Assembly: GCF_005871185.1 (NCBI RefSeq)
Contig: NZ_SWKN01000006.1
Span: forward strand, 1,280,451 to 1,344,450
Direction: 5' to 3'
DNA: 64,000 nt
DNA from: Limnobacter alexandrii
GTDB taxonomy: Bacteria; Pseudomonadota; Gammaproteobacteria; Burkholderiales; Burkholderiaceae_B
In this document: positions 29,522 through 39,133 of the stretch, in pieces
How the letters are laid out: each line of letters starts with the position of its first letter
Position numbering within the stretch: position 1 is the first letter of the stretch
The notes under the pieces: model-generated
What the model was told of the DNA's origin: nothing
Databases searched by the model: none
What the model saw: the letters and a program-made list of their open reading frames with translations, nothing else
Translations under genes and position numbers: made by a program

Positions 29522-30823
29522 TTAGTTTGTACCTCCTCGCATTTGCTGTACTGTAAACAGCCTTGGATCAGGTTGTTTTACTTCACCCCGGATCAAGCCC
29601 ACTGTGCAGTGCTTGCTCTGTACGTCGACCATGCTGAATGAATCAAACAGGGGAACGCCAGTACCCTTGTTGACGGGCAGGTGTTGATCTGGGTGACTCA
29701 AGCCAATAGTCCAGATTTTCCACAACTCGCCCTTGCGATCATAAATATTAATTTGTGGAATTGTGAATGTTTGTGCATCGATGTAGAACACTCGCTTGCT
29801 AACCGGGTGATTGTCCTTCACTGGTGAACCCTCAACTACATAAACCTTGCGGGGTTGCCATGTGATATCAACAAAACAGTTGCCCTGTCCCGTGGAGGCA
29901 ACGTATTTGTAACCGTCTGATTCCTTGCCTTCTTCGGCCAGAGGCAACTCATTGTGGTTGTACATGGGCAGAAGGACTGTGGTCGTCTCCTTGTACTTCC
30001 AGTTGGTGTCTGAAACCCGAGCGTTGTAGCCCTCAAAATCCTCGATCATCAGGTCGGTACCCAGGAACGGATCGGTTGTTTGACCCGTGGCCAGTCGACG
30101 AACTCTACGCTGAAAACCCAAGTATAGGTAAGCGTCATCCAGTTTGTTGTCATCAAGGTAACGCTGGATCAACAGCTGTGTGTCCTTGACGTCTTGAGGC
30201 TCAGATACCTTAATATAGAAGCTTCGGAAGAGTTCTGACGGGTTGGGAAGCATCTCGCCAATGGGCTCCTGGCGAACACGGAACTTGTGTTTCTGAACGT
30301 TATAGCTGAACTTAATTACGCGTTCCAGTTTTCCATCGTTCATGTTGCGGAACTGGTAGAAGAACGGATCGTATTTGCTGCCGTCACCCGCGCCAAAGTT
30401 GTATTTGAAGTTCCAGGCCAGTTTTTCGCCAGCACGCGGGTCGTTCGTCTTGGGTTCTTCGGGAAAAGGCAAACCACCTGCATAGCCTTCAATGTCGCCC
30501 AGTTTCGGCCCCAGCTTTGTTTTGTTTAGATTCTTCTTGGTTTCTGCAATATAGCTGGCATGTGGTGCGAAGTTGCTGTGTTTTCCAACTTTGATTTCGT
30601 ACCAGCCATTTTTGATGGCAAATGCATTGCCCTTGTCGATATACTTTTCAAACTGTGCCAGATTGGTTTTGTTGATGACTGTACCGGGTGTCAGTCCTTG
30701 TATGTTGGGAGCACCATTCTTGTAGGGGTTGAATGCTTGATCTACATCGGCTTCGGTTGCTGCATAACTTACAAAAGTTGTTCCCATTAACGCGATGGTA
30801 ATCGCAATTTTTCTTCGCTTCAT
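29522..30823 (-). CDS. DUF1329 periplasmic protein, second paralog
   Basis: A 433-residue secreted protein with a signal peptide (about 1-22, ending SYAA), collinear with the neighbour at 28011-29315. Both share the FQRRVRRLATGQTTD and GTDLMIEDFEGYN core. It is the last gene of the BVMO-esterase operon, 26 bp after the esterase, with ribosome site GGAGATAAC. Having one DUF1329 gene in each facing operon suggests two carrier proteins, perhaps for different substrates or steps. Confidence 0.83.
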   Translation of the reverse strand: MKRRKIAITIALMGTTFVSYAATEADVDQAFNPYKNGAPNIQGLTPGTVINKTNLAQFEKYIDKGNAFAIKNGWYEIKVGKHSNFAPHASYIAETKKNLNKTKLGPKLGDIEGYAGGLPFPEEPKTNDPRAGEKLAWNFKYNFGAGDGSKYDPFFYQFRNMNDGKLERVIKFSYNVQKHKFRVRQEPIGEMLPNPSELFRSFYIKVSEPQDVKDTQLLIQRYLDDNKLDDAYLYLGFQRRVRRLATGQTTDPFLGTDLMIEDFEGYNARVSDTNWKYKETTTVLLPMYNHNELPLAEEGKESDGYKYVASTGQGNCFVDITWQPRKVYVVEGSPVKDNHPVSKRVFYIDAQTFTIPQINIYDRKGELWKIWTIGLSHPDQHLPVNKGTGVPLFDSFSMVDVQSKHCTVGLIRGEVKQPDPRLFTVQQMRGGTN

Positions 30824-30849
30824 GTTATCTCCTCCTTGGTTATATCGGT

Positions 30850-31782
30850 CTAGATGTTCAGTGCTGCCGTTAGTTTTTCATTGACCAGTTTGAAAGCTGA
30901 TCCGCTCTTGTTGATCACTCCCTTCATCCAGAAAAAACCATGGACCATGCCGGGAAACATGTAATAGTCAACACAGACACCAGCCTTGCGAAGTGCTGAG
31001 GCATAGTCTTCTCCTTCATCAGTAAGTGGGTCGTATTCGGCGGTGATGATGGTAGTCGGGGGGAGGCCATTCAAGTTGGCCTTCAGGGGAGTCATGTAGG
31101 GATGTTCAACTTCCTCGCCTGGATTGTTCAGGTAGTGCCCGGCAAACCAGCCCAAGGCTGCGCTGGTCAGCAGGTATCCTTCCTTGAATTTGGTTTTTGA
31201 AGGGTAATCACCTGCTGGATTAACCAGTGGATACACCAAAGCTTGATGCTTCAGTGCAGGGCCATTCTCGTCACGGGCGATATGGGCAACTACAGTGGCG
31301 ATGTTGCCGCCTGCGCTGTCGCCCATCACTGCAATTCGAGATTGGTCTACATTCAAATCCCTGGCGTTGTTGAATACCCAAAGCAGTGCAGCGTAGGCAT
31401 CCTGATGTGCAGTTGGAAACTTGTATTCAGGTGCTTTCCTGTAACCTACCGATACCACTGCTGCACCTGTGCCTTTGGCAATGCAGCGTGCCACCTTGTC
31501 GACCACATCGAGATCACCAAAGACAAAGCCGCCGCCGTGGTAATACATCACGACTGGAGGGTTGGTAGCCGCAGTGGGGTGATAGATACGTACTGGAATC
31601 TCGCCATCCTTGACGAGAACTGAATAATCCTTGACCCGGTGTACGTCCTCTACTGGACCTTCCATTTCGATGAATGCGGGCGCAATAGCACGGCATTCTT
31701 CGACGCTCATTTGTTCAAAGCTTTTAAAGCCTTGAGCAACCATGTTCGCGAGCAGTTGCTCGACCTGTGGATCGACTGGCAT
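30850..31782 (-). CDS. HSL-family esterase (alpha/beta hydrolase)
   Basis: A 310-residue esterase of the hormone-sensitive-lipase family. The oxyanion motif is YYHGGGFVFG (HGGG 82-85), the nucleophile Ser156 in GDSAGG, the Asp in AEYDPLTDEG and the His in PGMVHGF. ATG 31782 follows GAGGAG; the frame runs on to 31935 without support. No signal peptide is seen, so it is cytosolic. It sits 28 bp after a Baeyer-Villiger monooxygenase, the classical pairing in which the esterase hydrolyses the ester or lactone the monooxygenase forms. Confidence 0.88.
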   Translation of the reverse strand: MPVDPQVEQLLANMVAQGFKSFEQMSVEECRAIAPAFIEMEGPVEDVHRVKDYSVLVKDGEIPVRIYHPTAATNPPVVMYYHGGGFVFGDLDVVDKVARCIAKGTGAAVVSVGYRKAPEYKFPTAHQDAYAALLWVFNNARDLNVDQSRIAVMGDSAGGNIATVVAHIARDENGPALKHQALVYPLVNPAGDYPSKTKFKEGYLLTSAALGWFAGHYLNNPGEEVEHPYMTPLKANLNGLPPTTIITAEYDPLTDEGEDYASALRKAGVCVDYYMFPGMVHGFFWMKGVINKSGSAFKLVNEKLTAALNI

Positions 31783-31810
31783 TGATATCTCCTCTTGTTG
31801 TAGGTGGCCT

Positions 31811-33418
31811 TTAGGCAATAACGCAGCCTGTGTAGCCGTTTTTAACTTCTTGTTCACAGCGCTGGGAATAACCTTGGAATCCGCCCAGATAAAGCAGAAT
31901 GACGCGAGGTTTGCCTGGTACATTAGCGCCGACATACCAGGAGTTCGCCTTGGGGAACAAAGTCTGGTTACCGACCTCGGTCACATGTGTGCTCCACTCG
32001 TCTTCAGACTCGATTTTGGCTTCAATGGTTTGAGCACCTTTCGAACGCACATCGTCGATTGCGCGTGATATCCAGTTCACGTGGTATTCGTTACCGAGAA
32101 CCATGTTGAAAAGCACCGAGGGGCTTCCTGGCCCTGTGGTCATGAACATGTTGGGGAAACCCGCAATCATGATGCCCAGGTAGGTTCTCGGGCCATCTTT
32201 CCATTTGTCTTTCAACACTTCGCCGTAGCGGCCGGTGATCTCAATATTGTTCAGGGTGCCAGTCAGAGCGTCGAATCCAGTCGCAGTAATCAGTACATCC
32301 AGTTCGTGAAAATCGTCGGTGGTTTGTAGACCCAGCGGTGTGAATTTCACAAACGGTGTTGCTTTAACATCCACCAGCTTCACATGTGGAAGGTTGTAGG
32401 TTTCGTAATAATTGGTGTCTGCGCAAAGGCGCTTGGCACCAAACGGATAACCCTTGGGTATCAGCATTTCAGCCACTTTGGGATCGTTGATTTTCTGGCG
32501 AATTTTATTGCGAACAAAGTCTGCAACCAGCTTGTTGGACTCTTCGTTTATCAGCAGGTCAGGAAATGACGAATAAAAGCTGATGCCACCAAAATTCCAG
32601 CGTGCTTCAAATTCTTTCAAGCGTTCTTCTTCGCTAACCTCTAGTGCGCTCTCTGTTCGGGGGGTTAAGCGCACAATGCCAATTTGAGATTTCCATTCAT
32701 TCTGGCGCAACTGCTTATAGTTCTCTTTTAATTGCTGACGTTCTTCGTCACTCAGTTCGTAATTCCAGGCTGGAATACTGAAGTTGGGAGTACGTTGGAA
32801 TACCGTCAGGTGTTTCGCTTGTTTTGCGATGATGGGAATGGCTTGAATTGCCGAAGAGCCAGTGCCGATAATACCCACGCGTTTGCCTGCGAAGTCGTAG
32901 CCTTTTTCTGGCCAGTAGGCGGTGTGGAGTTGATCACCTTTGAAGTTGTCAATGCCCTCGATATCAAGCTTCTTGGGTGTGGACAGTGACCCTGTTGCCA
33001 TGATGACGAACTGACAGTTCACTTTGTCGCCAGTATTGGTTGTGATGTCCCAGCGGGAAGTGGAGTCGTCGAATTTAGCGCTGACAACACGGGTTTCCAA
33101 CTGGATGTTTTTTCTCAGATCGAATCTGTCGGCCACATGATTCATATAAGCAAGAATTTCGGGTTGCGTGGCGTAGCGCGCCGACCAGTTCCAATCCTGT
33201 TGAAGCTCCTCTGAAAAAGAGTAGGAGTACTCAATGCTTTCAATGTCACAACGCGCCCCAGGGTACCTGTTCCAGTACCAGGTACCGCCAATACCCGCAC
33301 CTGCCTCGTATACCTGCACGGAATAGCCCTTGTTGCGCAAGGTGTGTAAGGCATACAAGCCTGCGAAACCGGCACCTACCACCACTACATCTACTTTGCT
33401 TTTAGAACTTGCGTTCAT
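31811..33418 (-). CDS. Baeyer-Villiger flavin monooxygenase
   Basis: A 535-residue FAD- and NADPH-dependent monooxygenase that inserts oxygen next to a ketone to give an ester or lactone. FAD loop GAGFAG (15-20) and NADPH loop GTGSSA (185-190) flank the type I fingerprint FKGDQLHTAYWP (159-170), matching FxGxxxHxxxW. ATG 33418 follows GGAGGAG; the frame is open 120 bp upstream without support. First gene of the operon. The ketone substrate cannot be read from sequence; aryl ketones would fit the neighbouring phenol genes. Confidence 0.9.
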   Translation of the reverse strand: MNASSKSKVDVVVVGAGFAGLYALHTLRNKGYSVQVYEAGAGIGGTWYWNRYPGARCDIESIEYSYSFSEELQQDWNWSARYATQPEILAYMNHVADRFDLRKNIQLETRVVSAKFDDSTSRWDITTNTGDKVNCQFVIMATGSLSTPKKLDIEGIDNFKGDQLHTAYWPEKGYDFAGKRVGIIGTGSSAIQAIPIIAKQAKHLTVFQRTPNFSIPAWNYELSDEERQQLKENYKQLRQNEWKSQIGIVRLTPRTESALEVSEEERLKEFEARWNFGGISFYSSFPDLLINEESNKLVADFVRNKIRQKINDPKVAEMLIPKGYPFGAKRLCADTNYYETYNLPHVKLVDVKATPFVKFTPLGLQTTDDFHELDVLITATGFDALTGTLNNIEITGRYGEVLKDKWKDGPRTYLGIMIAGFPNMFMTTGPGSPSVLFNMVLGNEYHVNWISRAIDDVRSKGAQTIEAKIESEDEWSTHVTEVGNQTLFPKANSWYVGANVPGKPRVILLYLGGFQGYSQRCEQEVKNGYTGCVIA

Positions 33419-33627
33419 TTGATCTCCTCCAATCAGCTTGAATTTTTTGAGCCCTCTCCAGGCTCTTGGTGTTTTCATCAAATTAAAGGTTTGCGAAGTG
33501 GTTTGTCCCCGTTCAAAAGGATGGTTTTTTATCCTCAAGGCTAGGTCTGGAAGTGACAGTGGCTAGGTGTTATTTCCCCGCCCAGGGGCTAGAATCAACC
33601 AAAAGATCTAAAATTGAGGAGACAGGT

Positions 33628-36417
33628 GTGGTGGATTCAAGTCCGCGTAGCAGGTTATTTGAGCTAAAAATTGTCACGCCCAAGCCCAATCGCCTGGCGA
33701 TTGAGCGCAGCGCATTGTTGCAGCGAATTTTCCGTGACAATGACCCGGCATCTGTAGTCATTTTTCAGGCACCCGCTGGACACGGGAAAACAAGCTTGAT
33801 GCTTCAAGTCGAGCAACTATGCCGAGAACAAGATTTCTTTACTTGCTGGATTTCGCTGGACGAAAGTGACAATGAAGTTCGACGCCTGATGAGTTACTTT
33901 CAGTCGCGTTTAAATTCATATTTTCAATCACTGTCCAGAAATTCACCAGATTCAGGCGAGGCGGAGTTTTTACACGAGGCTGAAAACAGCACGGATTGGG
34001 TGATTGAGCAATTTCTGGCGGTGGGCAAGCCTGTGGGTGTTTTTATTGATGACCTGCACACCATCAACAACCCGGCTACACTTCGGTTCATCAAGGATTT
34101 GATTCGCAGTTCCCCGGACCGCATTCGGTGGTTCGTTTCAAGCCGCGTTTTACCAGATTTGAATTTATCCAAGTTATTGTTGGGTGAGCATATTCTGATC
34201 ATCAATGCGGATGAATTGAGGTTCTCAAAAGAGGAGACCCGCAAGGTATTTGAGGTGGAAAACGACCTTGATATGTCGCAGCAAGACGTGGAGGCAATTT
34301 ATAAGGACACAGAAGGTTGGCCCGCAGTGGTTCAGTTTTATCGGCTTGCGCTTCAGTCTGAAGCATTCAGAAGTTCTTTTAGTCGGCAAAACAGATTTTA
34401 TCCTCGGGGCGTAACAGACTACCTGGCAGAGCATGTGTTATCTCAGCAAGATGAGATCTTGCGCAGTTTCCTGCTGAGAACTTCCATTCTTTCCACTATG
34501 AGTTCTCATTTGTGTGATGCTGTTCTTGAGCGCAATGATTCCTGTGATGTGCTGGCCAAGTTGGAGCGCGAAGGATTTTTCGTTAGAAGACTGGAGTCAG
34601 CAGAGGATTGGTTTAGCTACCACGCATTATTCTCAGGATTCCTGAGGGGGCAGTTTTATCGGTTCCCGCAAGAAGAAACCTCCCGGATTCATTTGCGAGC
34701 TGCTAATTGGTATCGCGACAATAATCACCTTGAGGAGGCTCTTCATCATTATGTGGCGGCCCGATCTTTTGAGGATGCTGTCGATGTATTCGACCAGTGG
34801 ACGGAAACCCTGGTGCCCGATGGGCATTTGATTACAGTTGACAACTGGTTTGATCGCTTGCCACTCGATGAGATGTTGAAAAGGCCTGGTGTGGTGGTGA
34901 AGCTTTCCTGGGTATTTATGTTTTTGAGTCGTCACGAGAAGTTGGCGAAAACGCTACCCAGCCTGCGGGTGAACCTGTTTCAGGATCTGAGGGTTGGTGA
35001 TCCGGCGGTAGCGCTTGCTTTGATTTCGATATTGCAGGACGAACCAGAGAACGCGATGGATTATTTAATGTCGGTTGATTTACACGAGCCGTCGAATCAT
35101 CGTTTCAGGATTTTCGAGTTAAGCGCGGTTTACAACATACGTGGTTATATCTCCATGGCAAAAGGTCAGTTCGACACTGCACTGGCCTGTTTTGCCTACA
35201 GCCGAACGCTAAGCGAGCAAGCTGATGCAACCTTTACTCTGGCATATTCGCTGGCCAAATCCGGGTTAAGCCTGATGTTCCAAGGACACCTGCAGGATGC
35301 CTTGGTACATCTTGAGTCATCGATGCGTGAACCAGTGCTACACCTGGAAGAATCAGTGTCCAAAGCTTGCCTGGCTTGTAGTTACATCGCGGTACTTTAC
35401 GAATGCGACGCGCTGGATGAAGCGTTGGCGCAGTTTGAACAGTTTGAGGAAATTATTGAAAATGCCGCCATTCATGATTACTTGATTATCTGTTACCGGG
35501 CTGTGTCAAGAATCTATCAGCGCATTGGGCAGTATGAAAAGGCCCTAAAAATATTGACCGATGGAGAACGTCTAGCACTGTCGGGGCGTTGGCCAAGAGC
35601 TGCTGTGATGATGGGACATGAACGGGTAAGGTTTGAATTGCTGCATGGTAGTTTGACCAATGCGCAACTTATCTTTGCTCGCCTAAATCACTCCAAGGTG
35701 AGTGACAAGGCTGGGTGGGTACGTTTTTCGGAAGAAATTGATGGTGCCAGAATCAGTCAGATTCGCTTGCTTTATCATGAAGGAAAGCTGGAAGAGGCAA
35801 TGGGTTTGGCGGAGCAGGCTTTGTTGCAGGCCGGACAGGAGTCTCGTGTGCTACGTCAGATTAAGCTTCACGCATTGGTTTCCTTGTGTCAAGCAAGCTT
35901 GGGACATTTGGAGCATGCGCATATAAGCTTGCACAATGCTCTTACTCTTGCTGCCCCTGGGCAATTCCTGGGTGTTTTCCTCGACGAGGGGGAGGCGTTG
36001 GATTCGCTGATCTGTCGCCATTTACAGTGGATTCAGTCAAAGCCTCAGTCAGTTAATCATCACCATTTCTTGAATTACCTGAGTCGATTAATCTCGAAGC
36101 TGCCTTCTTCCTTGAGTCAGGTTTTGACCACCGACAAGAGATTGATGGATGGCAAGGTAGCAAATCAGTCAGGCTTCGAGATACTGGATGCGCTGACGAG
36201 TCGCGAACAGGAGGTATTGAGGTTATTGCTGATGTACAAAACCAACGATCAAATTGCGCAAGATCTCTACGTAAGCAGAGCAACGGTGAAATACCACTTG
36301 CGAAATATTTTTTCGAAAATGGGTGTGAAATCTCGTCTTGAAGCAATTCGCCTTGGTCAACTCATTCCAGCGGAATACCTTCTTTCTTCAGACGGTAAGC
36401 CAGTTGAGGACGGGTAA
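33628..36417 (+). CDS. MalT/AlkS-like LuxR family (LAL) regulator
   Basis: A 929-residue ATP-dependent regulator. The N-terminal NTPase has Walker A FQAPAGHGKTS (about 46-56) and a FIDDLHTI Walker B-like segment. A long central helical/TPR-like sensor region follows, and a C-terminal LuxR helix-turn-helix (ALTSREQEVLRLLL...TVKYHLRNIFSKMGV). I chose GTG 33628, 6 bases after GAGGAG; GTG 33553 is an open alternative. It diverges from the BVMO operon and likely activates it, as AlkS does for alkane genes. Its 3' end overlaps the dmpR-like gene by 56 bp, tail to tail. Confidence 0.83.
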   Translation: MVDSSPRSRLFELKIVTPKPNRLAIERSALLQRIFRDNDPASVVIFQAPAGHGKTSLMLQVEQLCREQDFFTCWISLDESDNEVRRLMSYFQSRLNSYFQSLSRNSPDSGEAEFLHEAENSTDWVIEQFLAVGKPVGVFIDDLHTINNPATLRFIKDLIRSSPDRIRWFVSSRVLPDLNLSKLLLGEHILIINADELRFSKEETRKVFEVENDLDMSQQDVEAIYKDTEGWPAVVQFYRLALQSEAFRSSFSRQNRFYPRGVTDYLAEHVLSQQDEILRSFLLRTSILSTMSSHLCDAVLERNDSCDVLAKLEREGFFVRRLESAEDWFSYHALFSGFLRGQFYRFPQEETSRIHLRAANWYRDNNHLEEALHHYVAARSFEDAVDVFDQWTETLVPDGHLITVDNWFDRLPLDEMLKRPGVVVKLSWVFMFLSRHEKLAKTLPSLRVNLFQDLRVGDPAVALALISILQDEPENAMDYLMSVDLHEPSNHRFRIFELSAVYNIRGYISMAKGQFDTALACFAYSRTLSEQADATFTLAYSLAKSGLSLMFQGHLQDALVHLESSMREPVLHLEESVSKACLACSYIAVLYECDALDEALAQFEQFEEIIENAAIHDYLIICYRAVSRIYQRIGQYEKALKILTDGERLALSGRWPRAAVMMGHERVRFELLHGSLTNAQLIFARLNHSKVSDKAGWVRFSEEIDGARISQIRLLYHEGKLEEAMGLAEQALLQAGQESRVLRQIKLHALVSLCQASLGHLEHAHISLHNALTLAAPGQFLGVFLDEGEALDSLICRHLQWIQSKPQSVNHHHFLNYLSRLISKLPSSLSQVLTTDKRLMDGKVANQSGFEILDALTSREQEVLRLLLMYKTNDQIAQDLYVSRATVKYHLRNIFSKMGVKSRLEAIRLGQLIPAEYLLSSDGKPVEDG

Positions 36418-38026
36418 TGCCCAACACCCGTGCAGCTTGAGACAGGTTGCCTTTGGCCTGTTTCAATGCGGTTTGCATCAGCCGGCGTTCCAAGGTGTCT
36501 AGTCCCACATTCTTAGTCAAAATTTCGTTGCACAAGTCATCAATTGGGCGCGTTTCAACTGGTGCCAATTCGCCTTGCGCATTAAGCTGCGATTTTTCTT
36601 TGCAGGGCTCGATGCGGTCATCAAACAAGTGGCAGGCCTCCACATACCCCCCGTCGGGTGCCAGCACCACGGCGCGTTCAATCAGGTTTTCCAGTTCGCG
36701 AATATTGCCGGGCCATTCATAGCTCATCATCTCTTGCATGGCTTTGTCGGTCAGCCCTTGCAACTTCTTGTTATAGCTTGCGCAGTACTTGGTCATGAAG
36801 CGGTTGATCAGTGGCGAAATATCGGCTTGGCGTTCGCGCAGCGGCGGAATTTTGATGGGGAAGGTGTTCAGCCTGTAGTACAAATCAATACGGAATTTGT
36901 TTTCGCGTATGGCTTGTTGCAGCTCCACATTGGTGGCAGCGACAATTCGTACATTTACCTTTTGTACCCGTTCAGAGCCCAACCTTTCGAATTCACCAGT
37001 TTGTAGCACGCGCAGTAATTTCACCTGGGTTGACAAGGGCAGGTCGCCTACTTCATCAAGAAACAGGGTGCCGTGGTCGGCACGTTCGAAGCGGCCTGCG
37101 CGCGGGGTGTGTGCACCCGTGTAAGCGCCTTTTTCCACACCGAACAACTCAGCTTCAATCAATTCATGGGGAATGGCCGCGCAGTTTACGGCCAGAAACG
37201 GACCTTTAGCGCGCGGGCTGTTGTCGTGTAACCAGCGGGCAAACATTTCCTTGCCAACGCCGGTTTCGCCCAGCAGCAATACGGTAATACTGCCCTGTGC
37301 TGCACGCTGCAGCAATTCGAATGCATTCATAAAGGCAGGAGATACGCCCACCAAATCGTCATTGCTGCGTCGGCGAACCAGGGCTGTGTCCAGCTTCTCT
37401 GCGCCCATGTGGTATTCAATCAATTCTTCGGCAAACGCTTGGGCTTTGAAATATTCCTCGTACTCGGGGTCGTTCCAGGCTTCTGCACTTTGGCCGATGA
37501 TCAGGCACTGTGAATCGCCCTGGCTCATGCATTCCATCTCGCGAAACAGCACCAGTCTGCCCATGAAGGCACTGGTGTAGCCGGAGGCATAGCCAATCAT
37601 GGTCCAACAGGCTGGCTCATCGCCTTGGCCATAGTCGGCCACGTGAGCCTCGTCTTCCCACGAGTTCTTCCAGACAAATTCACCGTAAAAGTGTTTGGTT
37701 GGCAAATTAATTTCCATGCTGAGCTTTTCAACCTGCACCATGCCTTCCAGTGTGTGCAGTTGAGGGCCTAGCATGAAAGCTTCTTCAACTGAACCGCCAG
37801 GGCGTTTGTGCTTCAAGGCCACTTGTCCATCCCGAATGCCCGAGGCGAAACCCAGGCGGATCAGCAGGCCGCGCGCGCGTTTTAGGCCCAGGGTTTCAAA
37901 CAATTCTTTGCGGAGCGCGCCTAGTGCGCGGGCATGCATCAATAGCATGCGTTGCTCGTCCAGCCAGATGTGGCCGGAGGGCAGATTGAATTTCAACAGG
38001 GATTGCAGGTCGGTCACAGTATTCAT
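36362..38026 (-). CDS. dmpR: DmpR/XylR-type sigma-54 phenol-sensing activator
   Basis: A 554-residue NtrC-family activator. Domains are XylR_N/V4R sensor (about 1-190), linker, AAA+ (about 225-460) with Walker A GETGVGK (253-259), GAYTGA (300-305) and LFLDE, then a C-terminal Fis-type helix-turn-helix (LSQAARVLGITRPQLAYRLKK). Aligned to MopR/DmpR with a 15-residue offset, the phenol ligands His91 and Trp119 and zinc ligands Cys140, Glu163, Cys166 and Cys174 are all present. It should switch on the phenol hydroxylase operon when phenols bind. Confidence 0.93.
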   Translation of the reverse strand: MNTVTDLQSLLKFNLPSGHIWLDEQRMLLMHARALGALRKELFETLGLKRARGLLIRLGFASGIRDGQVALKHKRPGGSVEEAFMLGPQLHTLEGMVQVEKLSMEINLPTKHFYGEFVWKNSWEDEAHVADYGQGDEPACWTMIGYASGYTSAFMGRLVLFREMECMSQGDSQCLIIGQSAEAWNDPEYEEYFKAQAFAEELIEYHMGAEKLDTALVRRRSNDDLVGVSPAFMNAFELLQRAAQGSITVLLLGETGVGKEMFARWLHDNSPRAKGPFLAVNCAAIPHELIEAELFGVEKGAYTGAHTPRAGRFERADHGTLFLDEVGDLPLSTQVKLLRVLQTGEFERLGSERVQKVNVRIVAATNVELQQAIRENKFRIDLYYRLNTFPIKIPPLRERQADISPLINRFMTKYCASYNKKLQGLTDKAMQEMMSYEWPGNIRELENLIERAVVLAPDGGYVEACHLFDDRIEPCKEKSQLNAQGELAPVETRPIDDLCNEILTKNVGLDTLERRLMQTALKQAKGNLSQAARVLGITRPQLAYRLKKEGIPLE

Positions 38027-38088
38027 GTCTCCAATGTGCCTTTGGCTTTTTTCTTTTGATTATGCCTTGTTTTTCAGCCAAACAATGT

Positions 38089-38128
38089 AAAAAAGCCCAA
38101 GCGGGTTGACTACCCCGTTTGGGCTTTT
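38089..38128 (-). terminator. Terminator of the phenol hydroxylase operon
   Basis: AAGCCCAAGCGGG pairs with CCCGTTTGGGCTT across an 8-base loop. On the minus strand it ends in a T-run (A-run 38089-38094), 40 bp after the dmpB stop. It separates dmpB from dmpR. Confidence 0.85.
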
Positions 38129-38167
38129 CAAGGCCGCAAGAACGGCCCACCGAAAGCAGTCTGTTGC

Positions 38168-39103
38168 TTAGGTGAATACGCCCAAAAAGTTCTCGTTGAG
38201 CTTTCTGTCGTGGTAGAAAATCGCCCGGCCAAGGTCGTCGCTTGTCCACGTAATTATTGGCTTGTCCGGGTAGTGAATGTAACCTCCCGCAAACACCTCG
38301 TTGCGGTTGCCCGAGGGGTCGAAGAAGTAAATCGTTTCACCACGGGTGATACCATGGCGTGTGGGCCCAAGGTCGAGTGACACTTTCTTCTTGGAAATAA
38401 TATCCGCAGCTTTCAGTACCTCGCCCCAGTTGTCCAGAATAAACGAGGCATGGTGAAACGCCCCTTTCATGGGCTGCCGAATGAAGGCCACATCGTGCGG
38501 TTTGGTGGAACAACTCAAGAATACACTGATGCGGAAGTCGTGGTTGTCTTCAGCCACCACTTGTTCAGTGATGTCGAAGCCAAGCACTTCGGTGAACAGT
38601 TTCACCACGCCATCCAGATCATCGCCGTACAGCAGGCAATGGTCAAAGCGGGAGGGGCCCATGCCCTTCAGGTCATCTGGCCAGGGGTCAGGGTTCACCA
38701 GTGGCAGGCAGTTACCCACTTTATTTTTCTCGGCCAGCAATTCCATCGTGTGGCCAGTGGTTGTAGTGAAGCGGAAGCGCTCACCAGTTTCCAGATGCTC
38801 GCCAGCAGGTATCCAGCAGCAGTCGGTGGCAAGGCCACTTTCTTCAACCTTTTTGGACAAGTCTTTCAGAGTTTGAATGCTGTCCACGCGCCAGCCCATA
38901 TAGTCCATACCGGCCGCGTCAGCCTCACGCAGCACCACACTGTGGTGATCGTGTTCATCCCATGCTTTCAGGTACACGCGACCTTGCTTGTCGCGCCCGG
39001 TTTCAAGCAGGCCCAGCACATCGGTGTAGTGCTTCACGGCTGGTTCCAAATCCAGCACCCGAAGCGCCACGTGGCTTGGCCTTAATACGCCTGTCATTGC
39101 CAT
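38168..39103 (-). CDS. dmpB: Catechol 2,3-dioxygenase
   Basis: A 311-residue two-domain extradiol dioxygenase that opens catechol to 2-hydroxymuconic semialdehyde. The iron ligands are visible as His155 (SRFDHCLL), His217 (GAFHHAS) and Glu269 (GNRNEVF), with the C-terminal signature [20 protein letters not shown]. Last gene of the operon; its product feeds dmpC and dmpD, which lie 20 kb away in their own operon. Confidence 0.95.
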   Translation of the reverse strand: MAMTGVLRPSHVALRVLDLEPAVKHYTDVLGLLETGRDKQGRVYLKAWDEHDHHSVVLREADAAGMDYMGWRVDSIQTLKDLSKKVEESGLATDCCWIPAGEHLETGERFRFTTTTGHTMELLAEKNKVGNCLPLVNPDPWPDDLKGMGPSRFDHCLLYGDDLDGVVKLFTEVLGFDITEQVVAEDNHDFRISVFLSCSTKPHDVAFIRQPMKGAFHHASFILDNWGEVLKAADIISKKKVSLDLGPTRHGITRGETIYFFDPSGNRNEVFAGGYIHYPDKPIITWTSDDLGRAIFYHDRKLNENFLGVFT

Positions 39104-39133
39104 GTTGATCTCCTTATCCCTATGGTTTTATAG

